A DNA stretch of 64,000 nt from Arachis hypogaea (taxonomy: Eukaryota > Streptophyta > Magnoliopsida > Fabales > Fabaceae), in NCBI RefSeq assembly GCF_003086295.3, contig NC_092046.1:106743363-106807362 (forward strand), written 5' to 3'. Shown one piece after another: positions 46,735 through 59,249 of this stretch. The position numbers and the translations under genes were made by a program. The notes beneath the pieces were generated by a model. That model saw nothing but the letters and a program-made list of their open reading frames with translations. It had not been told where the DNA came from and searched no databases. Each line of letters opens with the position of its first letter. The first letter of the stretch is position 1.

Positions 46735-46915
46735 TAGAAGTGTCAATTTAGCCCAAACCTTAGGGCTGGCCCTCAACCCTCCAAAAACATTTTAGCCCAC
46801 AGCCCTAAAAATTATAAAATGATATTTTGTAAGCCCAACCTTAATTAAGCCCTGCCAACAAAAAAGCAAAACAGGGCTGGCCCTATAAGCCCTCCAAGCC
46901 CTAAATCTAACCTTC
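46735..46915. repeat. hAT left terminus and subterminal repeats
   Basis: TAGAAGTGTCAAT is followed by at least seven AGGGCT/AGCCCT/GGCCCT units. In hAT elements such short repeats are usually transposase binding sites. Confidence 0.8.
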
Positions 46916-49061
46916 TCCTCCCTGAGAGGCTGAGACCCTGACCAGAGAACGCGTTGAAAGGGTGAAATTGTGAAAGGATTTGCGTTGAAACGGTGAACTG
47001 TGAAAGGATCTGCGTTCTACACTTCTACCTACGAAATACGTGGCTACTTCTCCTCGCTCACGCGGAATCAGAGATTCAGAGGTGGGTTTCTTTGTTTTCT
47101 ATCCCTCTCTGAGTTTCTTCTTTGTTTGTTTGCAATTGCATCACCCATTTTAATTCTGTTGACTGTTGTTAATTGATTTCAAAATAGTTGAACTATGAAT
47201 TATAGACTGTGAACTATGAACTTGTTTTTAATTTTTTCCCAAAAGGAGATTATGGAATTGAGAATCAAAGTTGAGTTTTAGTTACCATTTTTCAATAATC
47301 TGCTATTTGATTCCTACATAAGCAATTATTCTGATTTTAAACTTGTTTAATGTGATTTTGGTATTGTTGCTTAGCATGATTAACTGTTGGATTGTTTAGC
47401 TTCTGTCTATTCCATATTTTCTTTCTATGATGTTTTTGATTCATTATCTTCATATTTGGATGAGTTTCATGAGAATGGGTAATGGCATAATAAATCAAAC
47501 GAAATTTTTAAATTGTTGATAACTAATTACTTGGATTGTTGATAACTAATTAGAAATTTTTAAATTGTAGAACTGGTATTGTTTTGAAAAATAAGTATTT
47601 GCAAATTGCAACTTCAACCGAGCATATATTGATTTCTGTGCACTTTGTTATGCAGAGTAGCCTCTCTGCTTCATTACATAAATTCCACAAACTGAACTAT
47701 TTTGTCTCTTGTTAGTTGTTACTACTTCACAGTGAAGTTCCTTGATTGTTGATAGTATATTTTTGTCATTACTAATTGACTTTGTTAAGAACTTGCATTG
47801 ATGTCTTTCATGCTTAATTTTCTCGTTATCTTTTATCTTTCATTACCACCACAAACTTTCTTGTTTTTAGTTTTCTAAGTAAATCAGTTGCATAAGTGAC
47901 ATGTATGTATTATTCCTAATTCTAATAGTGATGATAAATCATACTCATGAGAGTGTGATATTGAATTGCCGTTCATTTAGGGGAAGACAAGAAAACTATT
48001 GATTGTGGGCTTGTGGCGGCTTCTGCAGACCCTTTCAAAGTTCAAAGCACATGCAGGAAGTCTGAGATATTCAAGTAATTTTTCCATACTTAGCTTCTAA
48101 AATGATGCTATTGAATGTAACTGCTGCATCTACAAATCTCTGTGCTTGGTTATCCTCCACAAACTTAACTCTCTCTGTCACACTCAAGGTTTTGACATCT
48201 TTGTCTCTAATATTTTAGTTTGCTAACTTGCATTCTATAGTTATACTTAGTCTTCTCTCTTTAATTTGTTTCATATCATTGACTCCATCAAGTAAACTTA
48301 CTTTGGCTTATATAAGAAGAGAGTTCAGATTTTTTTGGTGCTTTAATTCTTTAAGAATTGAAATAATAAATTTATAGGTCCAAGAAAAATTACAATGCTA
48401 AACACGATTTATCAATTTCATACTATTAAAAGCTTTCAATCCGGCAGATAAAGTTCACTGTTATAATTTTTTTGGGATTTGTAAAAGGCACTCAGTTTGA
48501 TTTAGTGGTAACATGATCTTGCTAGGTTGGAGAATTTTGCTTCAGGGCTTGAACTAATAAGCCAAAAGGTCTGAGGTTTTAATATTTGGAAAACACTGGT
48601 TTCTTGTTGACTATTCAATGCACTTTCTTGGTTTTAAATTACAGTAACGTAACATTGTTTTGTCTTTTGGCCTCCCTTTCCATATGTGACTTTCTTTAAG
48701 ATTCTTATTGTCTAATTTCCACCACTTGTTCCATATGTGACTTTCTTTAAGATTCTTATTGTCTATTTTCCACCACTTGTTCCATATGTGACTTTCTTTA
48801 AGATTCTATCTTCATTTATTTAATTAAAGGCTTCTTGGTCTAAATTTAAGAAATAACTTTATCTTTTTAACAAAAAAATAAAAGGGCAGCTGATCACAAA
48901 GTTATATTGTTAAAGGATTCCGAAGTTTTCTATTATGACATCTTTTGATTTTAAATTATAAGAAATTTGTGATTTGATGCTTATGTAGTGTAGACTGATT
49001 TTGCAGTCTATAATTTTGTTGGTGTGAAATTGAGATTATGCTTTTGATCTCCTAAGGACCT
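46916..49061 (+). other. hAT 5' leader region, non-coding
   Basis: No long frame occurs. The sequence is T-rich, like intron sequence, with a possible donor (AGAG|GTGGGTTTC) at about 47080 that could start a leader intron. It holds the 51-bp repeat at 48680-48808. Nothing else is recognised. Confidence 0.5.
48680..48808. repeat. 51-bp tandem repeat, about 2.5 copies
   Basis: CATATGTGACTTTCTTTAAG recurs at 48681, 48732 and 48783 with only small differences. It lies in the hAT 5' region, outside the large duplication. Confidence 0.92.
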
Positions 49062-49797
49062 TGTGTAGAGCGAATTTAGTTGTGTTTATTTCAGAACTGT
49101 ATGTGAAAGAACTTATTGATTGCGTGTCTTTTTCGCAGTGCAGTTTTTTCGTGTGAAAAACTGAATGCTATAGCTTGTGCCTCTGAAACATGTGCTAGAA
49201 TTCCCAGGTTAGTGTACACTTGTTATCCAGTGCCTGTGTTTCTCGCATTATCTTTGATTATGTACTAAATGTTCTGCTGCCAACATGTCTATTAGTTTGG
49301 ATAACTGATAATCTTCTATAATGTCTCTTGCTTTTTCTGGTCTTTTGTTTTCATGGGAGGGTAACTATTTGGACTCAACCATCTCAAGTAATTGAGGGTT
49401 ACATAAGTGGGTACTGCAATAAAAATTTATAGCATAACTTAGTAGTTTTAGTATAATAATATAGTTAGAAGTTCTCTGCCATGAGTTTTCCTATGAGTTT
49501 TAGTATAATAATATAGTTAGGAGATTTGACTATATGTTATAGATTAGTCCTAGGAGGCTAATTTAATTAATTGACTTGATACTTGTGTCTGCTGGTGGGA
49601 TGATACTTTTTTCGGCCTATGTTTCAGCTTCTCTTGCTTTTCCATTCCTAAATCCTAATACATGCTTTGCTTGTTTGATTGATTGTTACTGTTTTCTCTT
49701 CAATTACTTCTTATTGAAACTTCAGAGATGAATAATTAATATGAATTAATGAATGTTGTTGTTGTTGCTATAGAATTTTAATATACATTATTTGGAT

Positions 49798-51954
49798 ATG
49801 ATTAGGAAATTTATAAACAATGATGATGAGATTGTTTCTGAGACTCCTGTTCAAGCTTCTGGTAGTGTTGATTCTAGTAAAAAATCTAATGTTTGGAGAT
49901 TTTTTAAGAAGATTGGAAAAGACATAGATGGTATTGAAAAGGCTGAATGCAATTTTTGTCATCGTGAATACAAAATTGGAAAAAATCCAAAACTAAGAAT
50001 GGTTACGGGACTTCTCATCTAAGTCGTCACATAGTTTCTTGTAAATCTATACCTCTCAATATTAGAATTGATGATGATATAGAGAGTCTGCCAACCAAAA
50101 TTGATCAGCATGTTCATAGAAAAAAACTCGCTCAAGCTATAGCAAAACATGATCTTGCGTTCAGCTTTGTTGAGTATGAGGGTATTAGAGATTGGATTAA
50201 TTACATTAGTCCAACGATTATAATGCCTTCTAGAAACACTTTAGTTTCAGATCTTCAAATGATTTATTCAACAGAGAAAGAGAAATTGAGGCAGAAGATG
50301 TCTAGGATACCTAATAGAATTTGTTTGACATCTGATGTGTGGACAGCATCTACCACTGAAGGATATATTTGTCTGACAGCTCATTTTGTTGATGAGAATT
50401 GGCGACTAGTGAGTAAGATTTTGAATTTTTGTCGAATGATTCCTCCCCATACTGGAACCGATATGGAAGCAGTCTTATTTAACTCTTTGAAGCAATGTGG
50501 TATTGATAAGAAAGTATTCTCTATTACTTTAGATAATGCTTCTACAAATGACAACATGCAAAACATCTTAAAAACTCATCTACGTAAGCAGAATAGTTTG
50601 CTTTGCGATGGAGAATATTTTCATGTGCGTTGCTCCGCTCACATTTTAAATTTGATTGTGCAAGAAGGGTTAAAGGTGGCTGCTGGAGCTTTATTTAAAA
50701 TCAGAGAGAGTGTGAAGTATGTGAAAGCTTCTGATGGGAGAATGATGAAATTTAAAGATTGTGTGCAGCAAGCAGAAATTGAAGAAGGTGTTGGTCTAAA
50801 ATCAGACGTTCCAACTCGATGGAATTCTACATATATGATGTTGGAAAGTGCAATTAAATTTGAAAAAGCGTTTGACATCCTTAGTGTTGTAGATGGAGCT
50901 TATAAAGATTGTCCGACAAATGAAGAATGGAGCTTAGCAAAAAAAATGTGTGAATTTTTAGAGCCATTTTATGAAACTACAAACCTCATTTCGGGTTCAT
51001 CATATCCAACATCAAATTTGTATTTTATGCAAGTTTGGAAAATTGAATGTCTTTTGGAAAATAATCAAAATTGTGATGATGTTGTTATTATGAACATGGC
51101 TTTCAGAATGAAGATGAAGTTTGATAAATATTGGAAGGATTATAGCACTGTCTTAGCTTTTGGGGCAATTCTTGATCCTCGATTAAAGTTAAAGTTCTTG
51201 AGGTTTTGTTACAAAAAACTAGATCCTTCAACCTTTGAATTGAAGGCAAATGAAGTATTGGAGAAATTTAAAAGGTTGTATGGAGAGTACATAAATACTT
51301 TTGGTGGTTCAACAATTTCTCAAAGTAGTAATCAATCTCCTATGTCACCTGAAGAAGGAAGGCTTACAAAGAAGAGCAAAATGGTGATGAAGGTATTTAA
51401 TTTTAATATAGTATTATTTTTCTCCTATTATGTTTATTCGTTACTTAAATAATCTTTATATTATATCTTTTAGGAGTTCAGAGAATTTGACTGTGAAACC
51501 CAAACTTCCAAGGATAAAGATGAATTAGAGATTTATCTAAAAGAAGGTTTGATTCACACCAATGAAGATGATTTGAAGTATGATGTGCTGAATTTTTGGA
51601 AGATTAATGAGGATAGGTTTCCCACTCTGTCAGTTATAGCCAGAGATGTTTTAAGTATTCCCATCACTACGGTAGCATCTGAGTCTGCATTCAGTATTGG
51701 TGGACGTGTTTTAACAAAATATCGAAGTTCCACTCTTCATGAGCATGTCCAAATGCTTATTTGCACAAGGAGTTGGTTACGTGGATTTGTTCCAAATCAT
51801 GATGGTAAATATTTATACTATTTTTTTTAAATAATATTTTAAATTGAATTTCTAACTGTTTTTTAATTGGTTGATTTTAGATGATGAAATTGGTGAAATT
51901 CATGAAGAAGAAGAAGTGTCAACAGCAACGATGCATCCTCCTCAACATTCATGA
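49798..51954 (+). pseudogene. hAT transposase copy 1, one frameshift in the BED finger
   Basis: A BED zinc finger (SNVWRFFKKIG, CNFC) is followed by the RNase H-like core (SDVWTAS, ITLDNAS, CSAHILNLIV, PTRWNSTY) and the hATC dimerization domain (TTVASESAFSIGGR). Exons are about 49798-51392, 51474-51804 and 51881-51954, with GT-AG introns and a stop at 51952. A one-base loss in an A run near 49990, compared with copy 2, shifts the frame inside the BED domain; from about 50000 the catalytic region is open (ATG at 50223). The enzyme cuts and joins hAT ends. Without the BED finger, specific binding is doubtful. Confidence 0.9.
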
Positions 51955-52249
51955 TTTTAGATGATGAATTTTTGTATAAATTTTATTTTAATTTTTTAGA
52001 GACATTCTTGATGGTAAATTCTAGAGAGTAAGAAAAAGGGTGATGAGATAGTAAATGTCATGTTTGATTTCTTGATATATATAGTTAAAAGTTGGATTTA
52101 ATATGATCAATGTACATTATTAACATTTATTTTTCAAGCATAAAAATAAAGGGATAAAACAAATTAATGACTTTTAATAAGTTTTATGTGTGTTGTTGAA
52201 ATAGAGAATGTAAAAAAAAAAAAAAAAAGAGAATTAGGTAACCCATGGG

Positions 52250-52395
52250 TTGGCCCTAGAGCTTTTGGCCCATGAGAATTTTTGGCCCTGAGAGCTTTTT
52301 AAAAATTTGACCCTATTAGTTAAAGGGCTTTTTATTCTTCTGGCCCTATAAAGTAGGGCCAAAGCCCTATAGGGCCAAACATATTGACACCACTA
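52250..52395. repeat. Internal hAT right terminus
   Basis: It has TTGGCCCTAGAGC, GGCCCTATAAAGTAGGGCC and AGGGCCAAAC motifs and ends ATTGACACCACTA. TGTGTAGAG of unit 2 follows directly, with no 8-bp target duplication. Confidence 0.88.
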
Positions 52396-55300
52396 TGTGT
52401 AGAGTGAATTTAGTTGTGTTTATTTCATAACTGTATGTGAAAGAACTTATTGATTGCGTGTCTTTTTCGCAGTGCAGTTTTTTCGTGTGAAAAACTGAAT
52501 GCTATAGCTTGTGCCTCTGAAACATGTGCTAGAATTCCCAGGTTAGTGTACACTTGTTATCCAGTGCCTGTGTTTCTCGCATTATCTTTGATTATGTACT
52601 AAATGTTCTGCTGCCAACATGTCTATTAGTTTGGATAACTGATAATCTTCTATAATGTCTCTTGCTTTTTCTGGTCTTTTGTTTTCATGGGAGGGTAACT
52701 ATTTGGACTCAACCATCTCAAGTAATTGAGGGTTACATAAGTGGGTACTGCAATAAAAATTTATAGCATAACTTAGTAGTTTTAGTATAATAATATAGTT
52801 AGAAGTTCTCTGCCATGAGTTTTCCTATGAGTTTTAGTATAATAATATAGTTAGGAGATTTGACTATATGTTATAGATTAGTCCTAGGAGGCTAATTTAA
52901 TTAATTGACTTGATACTTGTGTCTGCTGGTGGGATGATACTTTTTTCGGCCTATGTTTCAGCTTCTCTTGCTTTTCCATTCTTAAATCCTAATACATGCT
53001 TTGCTTGTTTGATTGATTGTTACTGTTTTCTCTTCAATTACTTCTTATTGAAACTTCAGAGATGAATAATTAATATGAATTCATGAATGTTGTTGTTGTT
53101 GCTATAGAATTTTAATATACATTATTTGGATATGATTAGGAAATTTATAAACATGGATGATGAGATTGTTTCTGAGACTCCTGTTCAAGCTTCTGGTAGT
53201 GTTAATTCTGGTAAAAAATCTAATGTTTGGAGATTTTTTAAGAAGATTGGAAAAGACATAGATGGTATTGAAAAGGCTGAATGCAATTTTTGTCATCGTG
53301 AATACAAAATTGGAAAAAATCCAAAAACTAAGAATGGTTACGGGACTTCTCATCTAAGTCGTCACATAGTTTCTTGTAAATCTATACCTCTCAATATTAG
53401 ATTTGATGATGATATAGAGAGTCTGCCAACCAAAATTGATCAGCATGTTCATAGAAAAAAACTCGCTCAAGCTATAGCAAAACATGATCTTGCGTTCAGC
53501 TTTGTTGAGTATGAGGGTATTAGAGATTGGATTAATTACATTAGTCCAACGATTATAATGCCTTCTAGAAACACTTTAGTTTCAGATCTTCAAATGATTT
53601 ATTCAACAGAGAAAGAGAAATTGAGGCAGAAGATGTCTAGGATACCTAATAGAATTTGTTTGACATCTGATGTGTGGACAGCATCTACCACTGAAGGATA
53701 TATTTGTCTGACAGCTCATTTTGTTGATGAGAATTGGCGACTAGTGAGTAAGATTTTGAATTTTTGTCGAATGATTCCTCCCCATACTGGAACCGATATG
53801 GAAGCAGTCTTATTTAACTCTTTGAAGCAATGGGGTATTGATAAGAAAGTATTCTCTATTACTTTAGATAATGCTTCTGCAAATGACAACATGCAAAACA
53901 TCTTAAAACTCATCTACGTAAGCAGAATAGTTTGCTTTGCGATGGAGAATATTTTCATGTGCGTTGCTCCGCTCACATTTTAAATTTGATTGTGCAAGAA
54001 GGGTTAAAAGTGGCTGCTGGAGCTTTATTTAAAATCAGAGAGAGTGTGAAGTATGTGAAAGCTTCTGATGGGAGAATGATGAAATTTAAAGATTGTGTGC
54101 AGCAAGCAGAAATTGAAGAAGGTGTTGGTCTAAAATCAGACGTTCCAACTCGATGGAATTCTACATATATGATGTTGGAAAGTGCAATTAAATTTGAAAA
54201 AGCGTTTGACATCCTTAGTGTTGTAGATGGAGCTTATAAAGATTGTCCGACAAATGAAGAATGGAGCTTAGCAAAAAAAATGTGTGAATTTTTAGAGCCA
54301 TTTTATGAAACTACAAACCTCATTTCGGGTTCATCATATCCAACATCAAATTTGTATTTTATGCAAGTTTGAAAAATTGAATGTCTTTTGGAAAATAATC
54401 AAAATTGTGATGATGTTGTTATTATGAACATGGCTTTCAGAATGAAGATGAAGTTTGATAAATATTGGAAGGATTATAGCACTGTCTTAGCTTTTGGGGC
54501 AATTCTTGATCCTCGATTAAAGTTAAAGTTCTTGAGGTTTTGTTACAAAAAACTAGATCCTTCAACCTTTGAATTGAAGGCAAATGAAGTATTGGAGAAA
54601 TTTAAAAGGTTGTATGGAGAGTACATAAATACTTTTGGTGGTTCAACAATTTCTCAAAGTAGTAATCAATCTCCTATGTCACCTGAAGAAGGAAGGCTTA
54701 CAAAGAAGAGCAAAATGGTGATGAAGGTATTTAATTTTAATATAGTATTATTTTTCTCCTATTATGTTTATTCGTTACTTAAATAATCTTTATATTATAT
54801 CTTTTAGGAGTTCAGAGAATTTGACTGTGAAACCCAAACTTCCAAGGATAAAGATGAATTAGAGATTTATCTAAAAGAAGGTTTGATTCACACCAATGAA
54901 GATGATTTGAAGTATGATGTGCTGAATTTTTGGAAGATTAATGAGGATAGGTTTCCCACTCTGTCAGTTATGGCCAGAGATGTTTTAAGTATTCCCATCA
55001 CTACGGTAGCATCTGAGTCTGCATTCAGTATTGGTGGACGTGTTTTAACAAAATATCGAAGTTCCACTCTTCATGAGCATGTCCAAATGCTTATTTGCAC
55101 AAGGAGTTGGTTACGTGGATTTGTTCCAAATCATGATGGTAAATATTTATACTATTTTCTTCAAATAATATTTTAAATTGAATTTCTAACTGTTTTTTAA
55201 TTGGTTGATTTTAGATGATGAAATTGGTGAAATTCATGAAGAAGAAGAAGTGTCAACAGCAACGATGCATTCCCCTCAACATTCATGATTTTAGATGATG

Positions 55301-55722
55301 AATTTTTGTATAAATTTTATTTTAATTTTTTAGAGACATTCTTGATGGTAAATTCTAGAGAGTAAGAAAAAGGGTGATGAGATAGTAAATGTCATGTTTG
55401 ATTTCTTGATATATATAGTTAAAAGTTGGATTTAATATGATCAATGTACATTATTAACATTTATTTTTCAAGCATAAAAATAAAGGGATAAAACAAATTA
55501 ATGACTTTTAATAAATTTTATGTGTGTTGTTGAAATAGAGAATGTAAAAAAAAAAAAAAAAAAAAAAAGAGAATTAGGTAACCCATGAATTGGCCCTAGA
55601 GCTTTTGGCCCATGAGAATTTTTGGCCCTGAGAGCTTTTTAAAAATTTGACCCTATTAGTTAAAGGGCTTTTTATTCTTCTGGCCCTATAAAGTAGGGCC
55701 AAAGCCAATATTGACACCACTA
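52396..55722 (+). repeat. hAT internal duplication, unit 2
   Basis: This 3327-bp unit repeats unit 1. Differences include a longer poly-A tract (about 55548-55568) and a loss of about 11 bp near 55706 in the terminal repeats. Confidence 0.93.
53132..55288 (+). pseudogene. hAT transposase copy 2, frameshift and TGA
   Basis: It has the same exon layout as copy 1 (about 53132-54726, 54808-55138, 55215-55288). The BED finger is complete here (CNFC, then HLSRH). One A is lost near 53905, just after the LDNAS motif, and shifts the frame; TGG has become TGA at 54370-54372 (ATGCAAGTT before it). The core from 53932 to 54369 and the hATC end are open in their frames. This copy alone cannot make a full transposase. 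Confidence 0.9.
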
Positions 55723-55819
55723 TCTGTAACTCTGTATGGCCAGACCTCTGTATGGTATAATTCACCTTTAACCATTCATCATTTCAGTGTTATATTAACG
55801 GGGAATCGTGGAAGGAAGA

Positions 55820-58800
55820 ATGAGGAGGCAAGTGGTCCTGTTTGGTGATTCCATAACGGAACAATCCTTCCGACAAGGTGGTTGGGGCGCTGCTCTTGCC
55901 AATGCCTATTCTCGCAAGGTCACACTCTACTCTCAGCTAACTTTCTGTTAGAGTTAGTTTGTTAGTTAGTTAATTAGTTAGCTGGTTTCATGTAACTGTT
56001 TCTTGATCTATATTCTCCTCTCCAGGCCGATGTAGTTCTTCGCGGTTATGGCGGTTACAACACTAAGTGGGCTTTGTTCTTGCTCCATCACATTTTCCCT
56101 CCGGTACGCTACCATTCTTTGCTTAATTCGGCTCATCATGTTCTCAATTTTTCAATGTATAGATCCGGGGATCAATTCTACAGGGCCAAATATAATTAAT
56201 TACTTAATTAAGTATAAATGTAGTTTAAAATAATGTTAATTGTGCCTTTCTTCACTAATCTTATCTTCTTCGGGTGAATCCACAAAGTGCCATAAGTATC
56301 TTCTACCTTTTCATTTTAATTCACGCATCTTAGAGGGCTGATCTTGTTTGTTTATTTTTCTCGTTTAGTTAGTCATCTGTCTATGTTTCCGGATTTTCAA
56401 GTAATCACATTCATTTGAGGTGGTCCAAAAGGCTCACAAGTTTCTTAATATAGTGTTGCTTCTGATCTACAATAACTGTTTTCGAAGTCCTTAAATCTAG
56501 ATCTAAAATTGTTCAGAAGCTTATTCTACTTAACATACTATATGCACAAACGTACCACTTTTTGTCTATGTCAACCTGGTGCTGCAATAAAATAGAAGGA
56601 TGTTAGAGATTTTCATATGCATTTACTCAGAAAATTTTGAATATTTAGAGCTTACAGTAAGCTTTGTCTATGTCAAATAAGAGTGACATGGTCAAAGAAG
56701 CCTGAGGAAACCAAATGTGATTAAACTAAAAAAACTTTGTGACTTACGTTAAAGTTTAGCAGTAATTCAGAGCCTCTGTTACATTCAAGCGTTTATTTTT
56801 TTTGCTGGTTTCCTTTTCAGGACTCAGCTAGACCTCCAATTGCTACGACAATTTTCTTTGGTGCTAATGATGCAGCCTTGTCAGGGAGAACCAGTGAAAG
56901 GCAGCATGTACCTATTGAAGACTACAAGCAAAATCTCAGAAAAATTGTTCTACATTTAAAGGTTAAATAGTTTTCCTCCTGAAATTTGATCCCCTTTTAA
57001 ATACTTGTTCAACCTTTAATTTAAGCTAGGAAGGAGAGCCTTGGAGCAATGGTTCCATGTGATTCCAAGGTTACGGGTTCAAATCGTGGAATCAGCCACG
57101 GATGTAATTATCAGGTTAGGCTTCCTGCGTTAACGCAGGATGCTTGTGCGCCTGACTACCCTTTTATCTGCTGCTACTGGATTGAGTCCTGTCGGATGTG
57201 TCTGCATTTGAAAATTTTCTTATCTACCCATCCCATATATCCTTTTAGATTCCGAGCTAATGGCTAGGTGAGATACTTAATAAAAGTGAAGATTGAGAGT
57301 ATTAATTTCGGTTCACTAGCTCTGCAATTTTTTTTATAAGTAATTTCATTATTGTATCTATAATGTAACTCTAGAAACTTGTCTCCTTTTATAAGTAATT
57401 TGAAATGCTTTGTGCTATTACTTTTCTATGAATCTGATGATTTTATATCATGTTCCGAGCGCTTTCAAAGGCATGCTGTTTTTCTTTGGACCGTTGCTGT
57501 TTAATGCTGTTTCTTCTATGTAGCTGCTGTATTGAGTTATAAGTAGCCCATTGTTGTTTTTTGATGCCTGTGTTGATAAAGTACCAGTTATACTATCTGT
57601 TATTAATTTGTCATAATTTGGTTCCAGGAATGTTCTCCAACCATGCAAATTGTGCTTATTACTCCACCTCCAGTATGTGAAGAAGGGCGCCATGCATATG
57701 CAAAGTACAGTAAATCCTTTTGTATCCTATTGTTACAATCAACATTTATAATGTGCATTCATTTTTCACTTGGTCTCCATTAAGCATTTGGCTAAATCTA
57801 ATGAACAATATCAAATGAAACCGTTCATTGTTGTCTGACTTGTAATGTACTCTTATTTTTTACTCAACTATTGCTACATATGGTACAACCATTATGATTA
57901 CAATTATTATCCCCACTGTCCTATCCATCTTTTCCAAACCTCTATTTAACTATTTCTCCTTCAATTATGTCCATCTATAAGTCTATCTTGTACTCGTGCT
58001 AGTCGTTACACTTCTTGCCATCATGGTGATCTATTGTTTGTTCACTTAGTTGTTACTGCAAATGTCTACAAGAACAATTTGGCCCTGTCCCACTATGTGG
58101 ATTGGATAGATCAGACAGCACTATATTGTCGTGTCATGTACCTGTAAGTATATATACTCAAGAAAAAATATTCTGCAGATAATCCTCTATTGATGTGTGA
58201 TTATTACCAAGTTATTAAAAAAATCTGCTGTATTTAGACCTCAAAAACATCTCATCCCACTCCAAATTGCTAGTGCATTCTCTGGTTTATTGTTGCTCAC
58301 TTGGAGTCCATTAAGAACTATGTTTTGCGAGTTTTATTTTGGTGGGAAAGAGAAGGAATGGAATGATTTGAACTGTAAAGTGGACTGAGGTTTACACTTG
58401 AGTCCCTTCGTTTCCCTGCCTTTCTGGCCAAAATAAAAGTTCGCACACACGCTCTTTAAGTTTCATGATCTGGCGTAGAAAGAATGTTTGCTTACATTAG
58501 CTTCCAATAACTCAGCCATTGTTAATTTCACGCTGATCCTGCAGATCCTTGTATGGTGAAAATGCAATGAAATTTCCAGAAAGAACAAATGAAGTAACTG
58601 GTCAATATGCGAGTGCTTGTGTTGAAACAGCCAAGGAAATAGGTGTGTTTTCTGTTGATCTGTGGTCCAAGATGCAAGAAACAGATGGCTGGCAAAAGAA
58701 ATTTTTGAGGTTCGTTACAACCTGGACTTTGTAGTTATATACTATTAGTGGATGCCTACTAATCCACCTTTTCTCTAATATAAGATAGTCAAGATGGTAA

Positions 58801-59249
58801 GTAAACCTTTTATTAAGAGTTCTTGTGTTTTAATGAATATATAAAAAGAGTATTAGGAAAGAAAAAGCTTGATACCAAATAACCAAATTCCTATCAATTA
58901 TTCCCTTTATATACGGTAGATGATATAGTTCTATTGGTAAAACCGTCATGCTTATGTGTTTGTAGGTTTTTTATGCATTGGTTTAGTGTATAGTAAGATA
59001 AGAACTATTGTCTTTTCTGAAATATATGGCCACCTATTTAAGAGTTATATTATGCTAACAGTGATGTGTTACTATTACAGTGATGGGTTGCACCTGACAC
59101 CGGATGGGAATGCAATAGTGTACCAAGAAGTGATAAAGATTTTCAATGAAGCAGGGCTTTCTGCTGATAATATGCCACTTGATTTTCCTCATCACTCAGA
59201 AATTGATGCCAAAAATCCCGAGGGAGCTTTTCAGCAGAAATGTTTTTGA
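55820..59249 (+). CDS. GDSL-type (SGNH) esterase, CPRD49/IAH1-like, gene 1
   Basis: Six exons, 55820-55918, 56026-56103, 56821-56961, 57628-57704, 58545-58709 and 59081-59249, all with GT-AG borders, give 242 residues, normal for this family. SGNH blocks are complete: GDSIT with Ser11, GYGGYN (40-45), GAND (73-76) and DGLH with Asp188/His191. The family resembles isoamyl acetate-hydrolysing esterase and plant CPRD49-type proteins, which hydrolyse small esters or acylated substrates; the substrate is not predictable here. No signal peptide is seen, so it is probably cytosolic. The start is the first ATG after the hAT end and aligns with gene 2. A TATAAT-like sequence at 55756 is the only nearby promoter candidate. 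It is intact, but its upstream DNA is replaced by the hAT. Confidence 0.93.
57033..57195 (+). mobile_element. SINE (Au-like) in intron 3 of GDSL gene 1
   Basis: GAGAGCCTTGGAGCAATGG, then ACGGGTTCAAATCGTGG, CAGGTTAGGCT and CTGACTACCCTTTT resemble the plant Au SINE: tRNA-like A and B boxes (GGTTCAAATC fits the B box), then a tRNA-unrelated part. Gene 2 lacks it at the same intron, so it came after the gene duplication. The end coordinate is approximate. Confidence 0.75.

Larger units (their letters stand above)
49062..52395 (+). repeat. hAT internal duplication, unit 1
   Basis: The 3334-bp unit starts TGTGTAGAGCGAATTT and ends with the internal right terminus CACTA. It matches 52396-55722 almost base for base. 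Confidence 0.93.
46735..55722 (+). mobile_element. hAT transposon with tandemly duplicated 3' half, 9.0 kb
   Basis: Left end TAGAAGTGTCAAT (46735) and right end ATTGACACCACTA (to 55722) are imperfect inverted repeats. The 8-bp duplication TCTGTAAC lies at 46727-46734 and 55723-55730, the length expected for hAT. A second right-type end, identical in its last bases, lies inside at 52395. Subterminal AGGGCC/GGCCCT motifs crowd both ends (46765-46915; 52250-52380; 55585-55706). There is one left end, two transposase genes and two right ends. Confidence 0.93.

Noticed and set aside
57049..57267. Open frame of 72 codons in GDSL intron 3
   Set aside because: It coincides with the SINE; tRNA-derived sequence, not coding.
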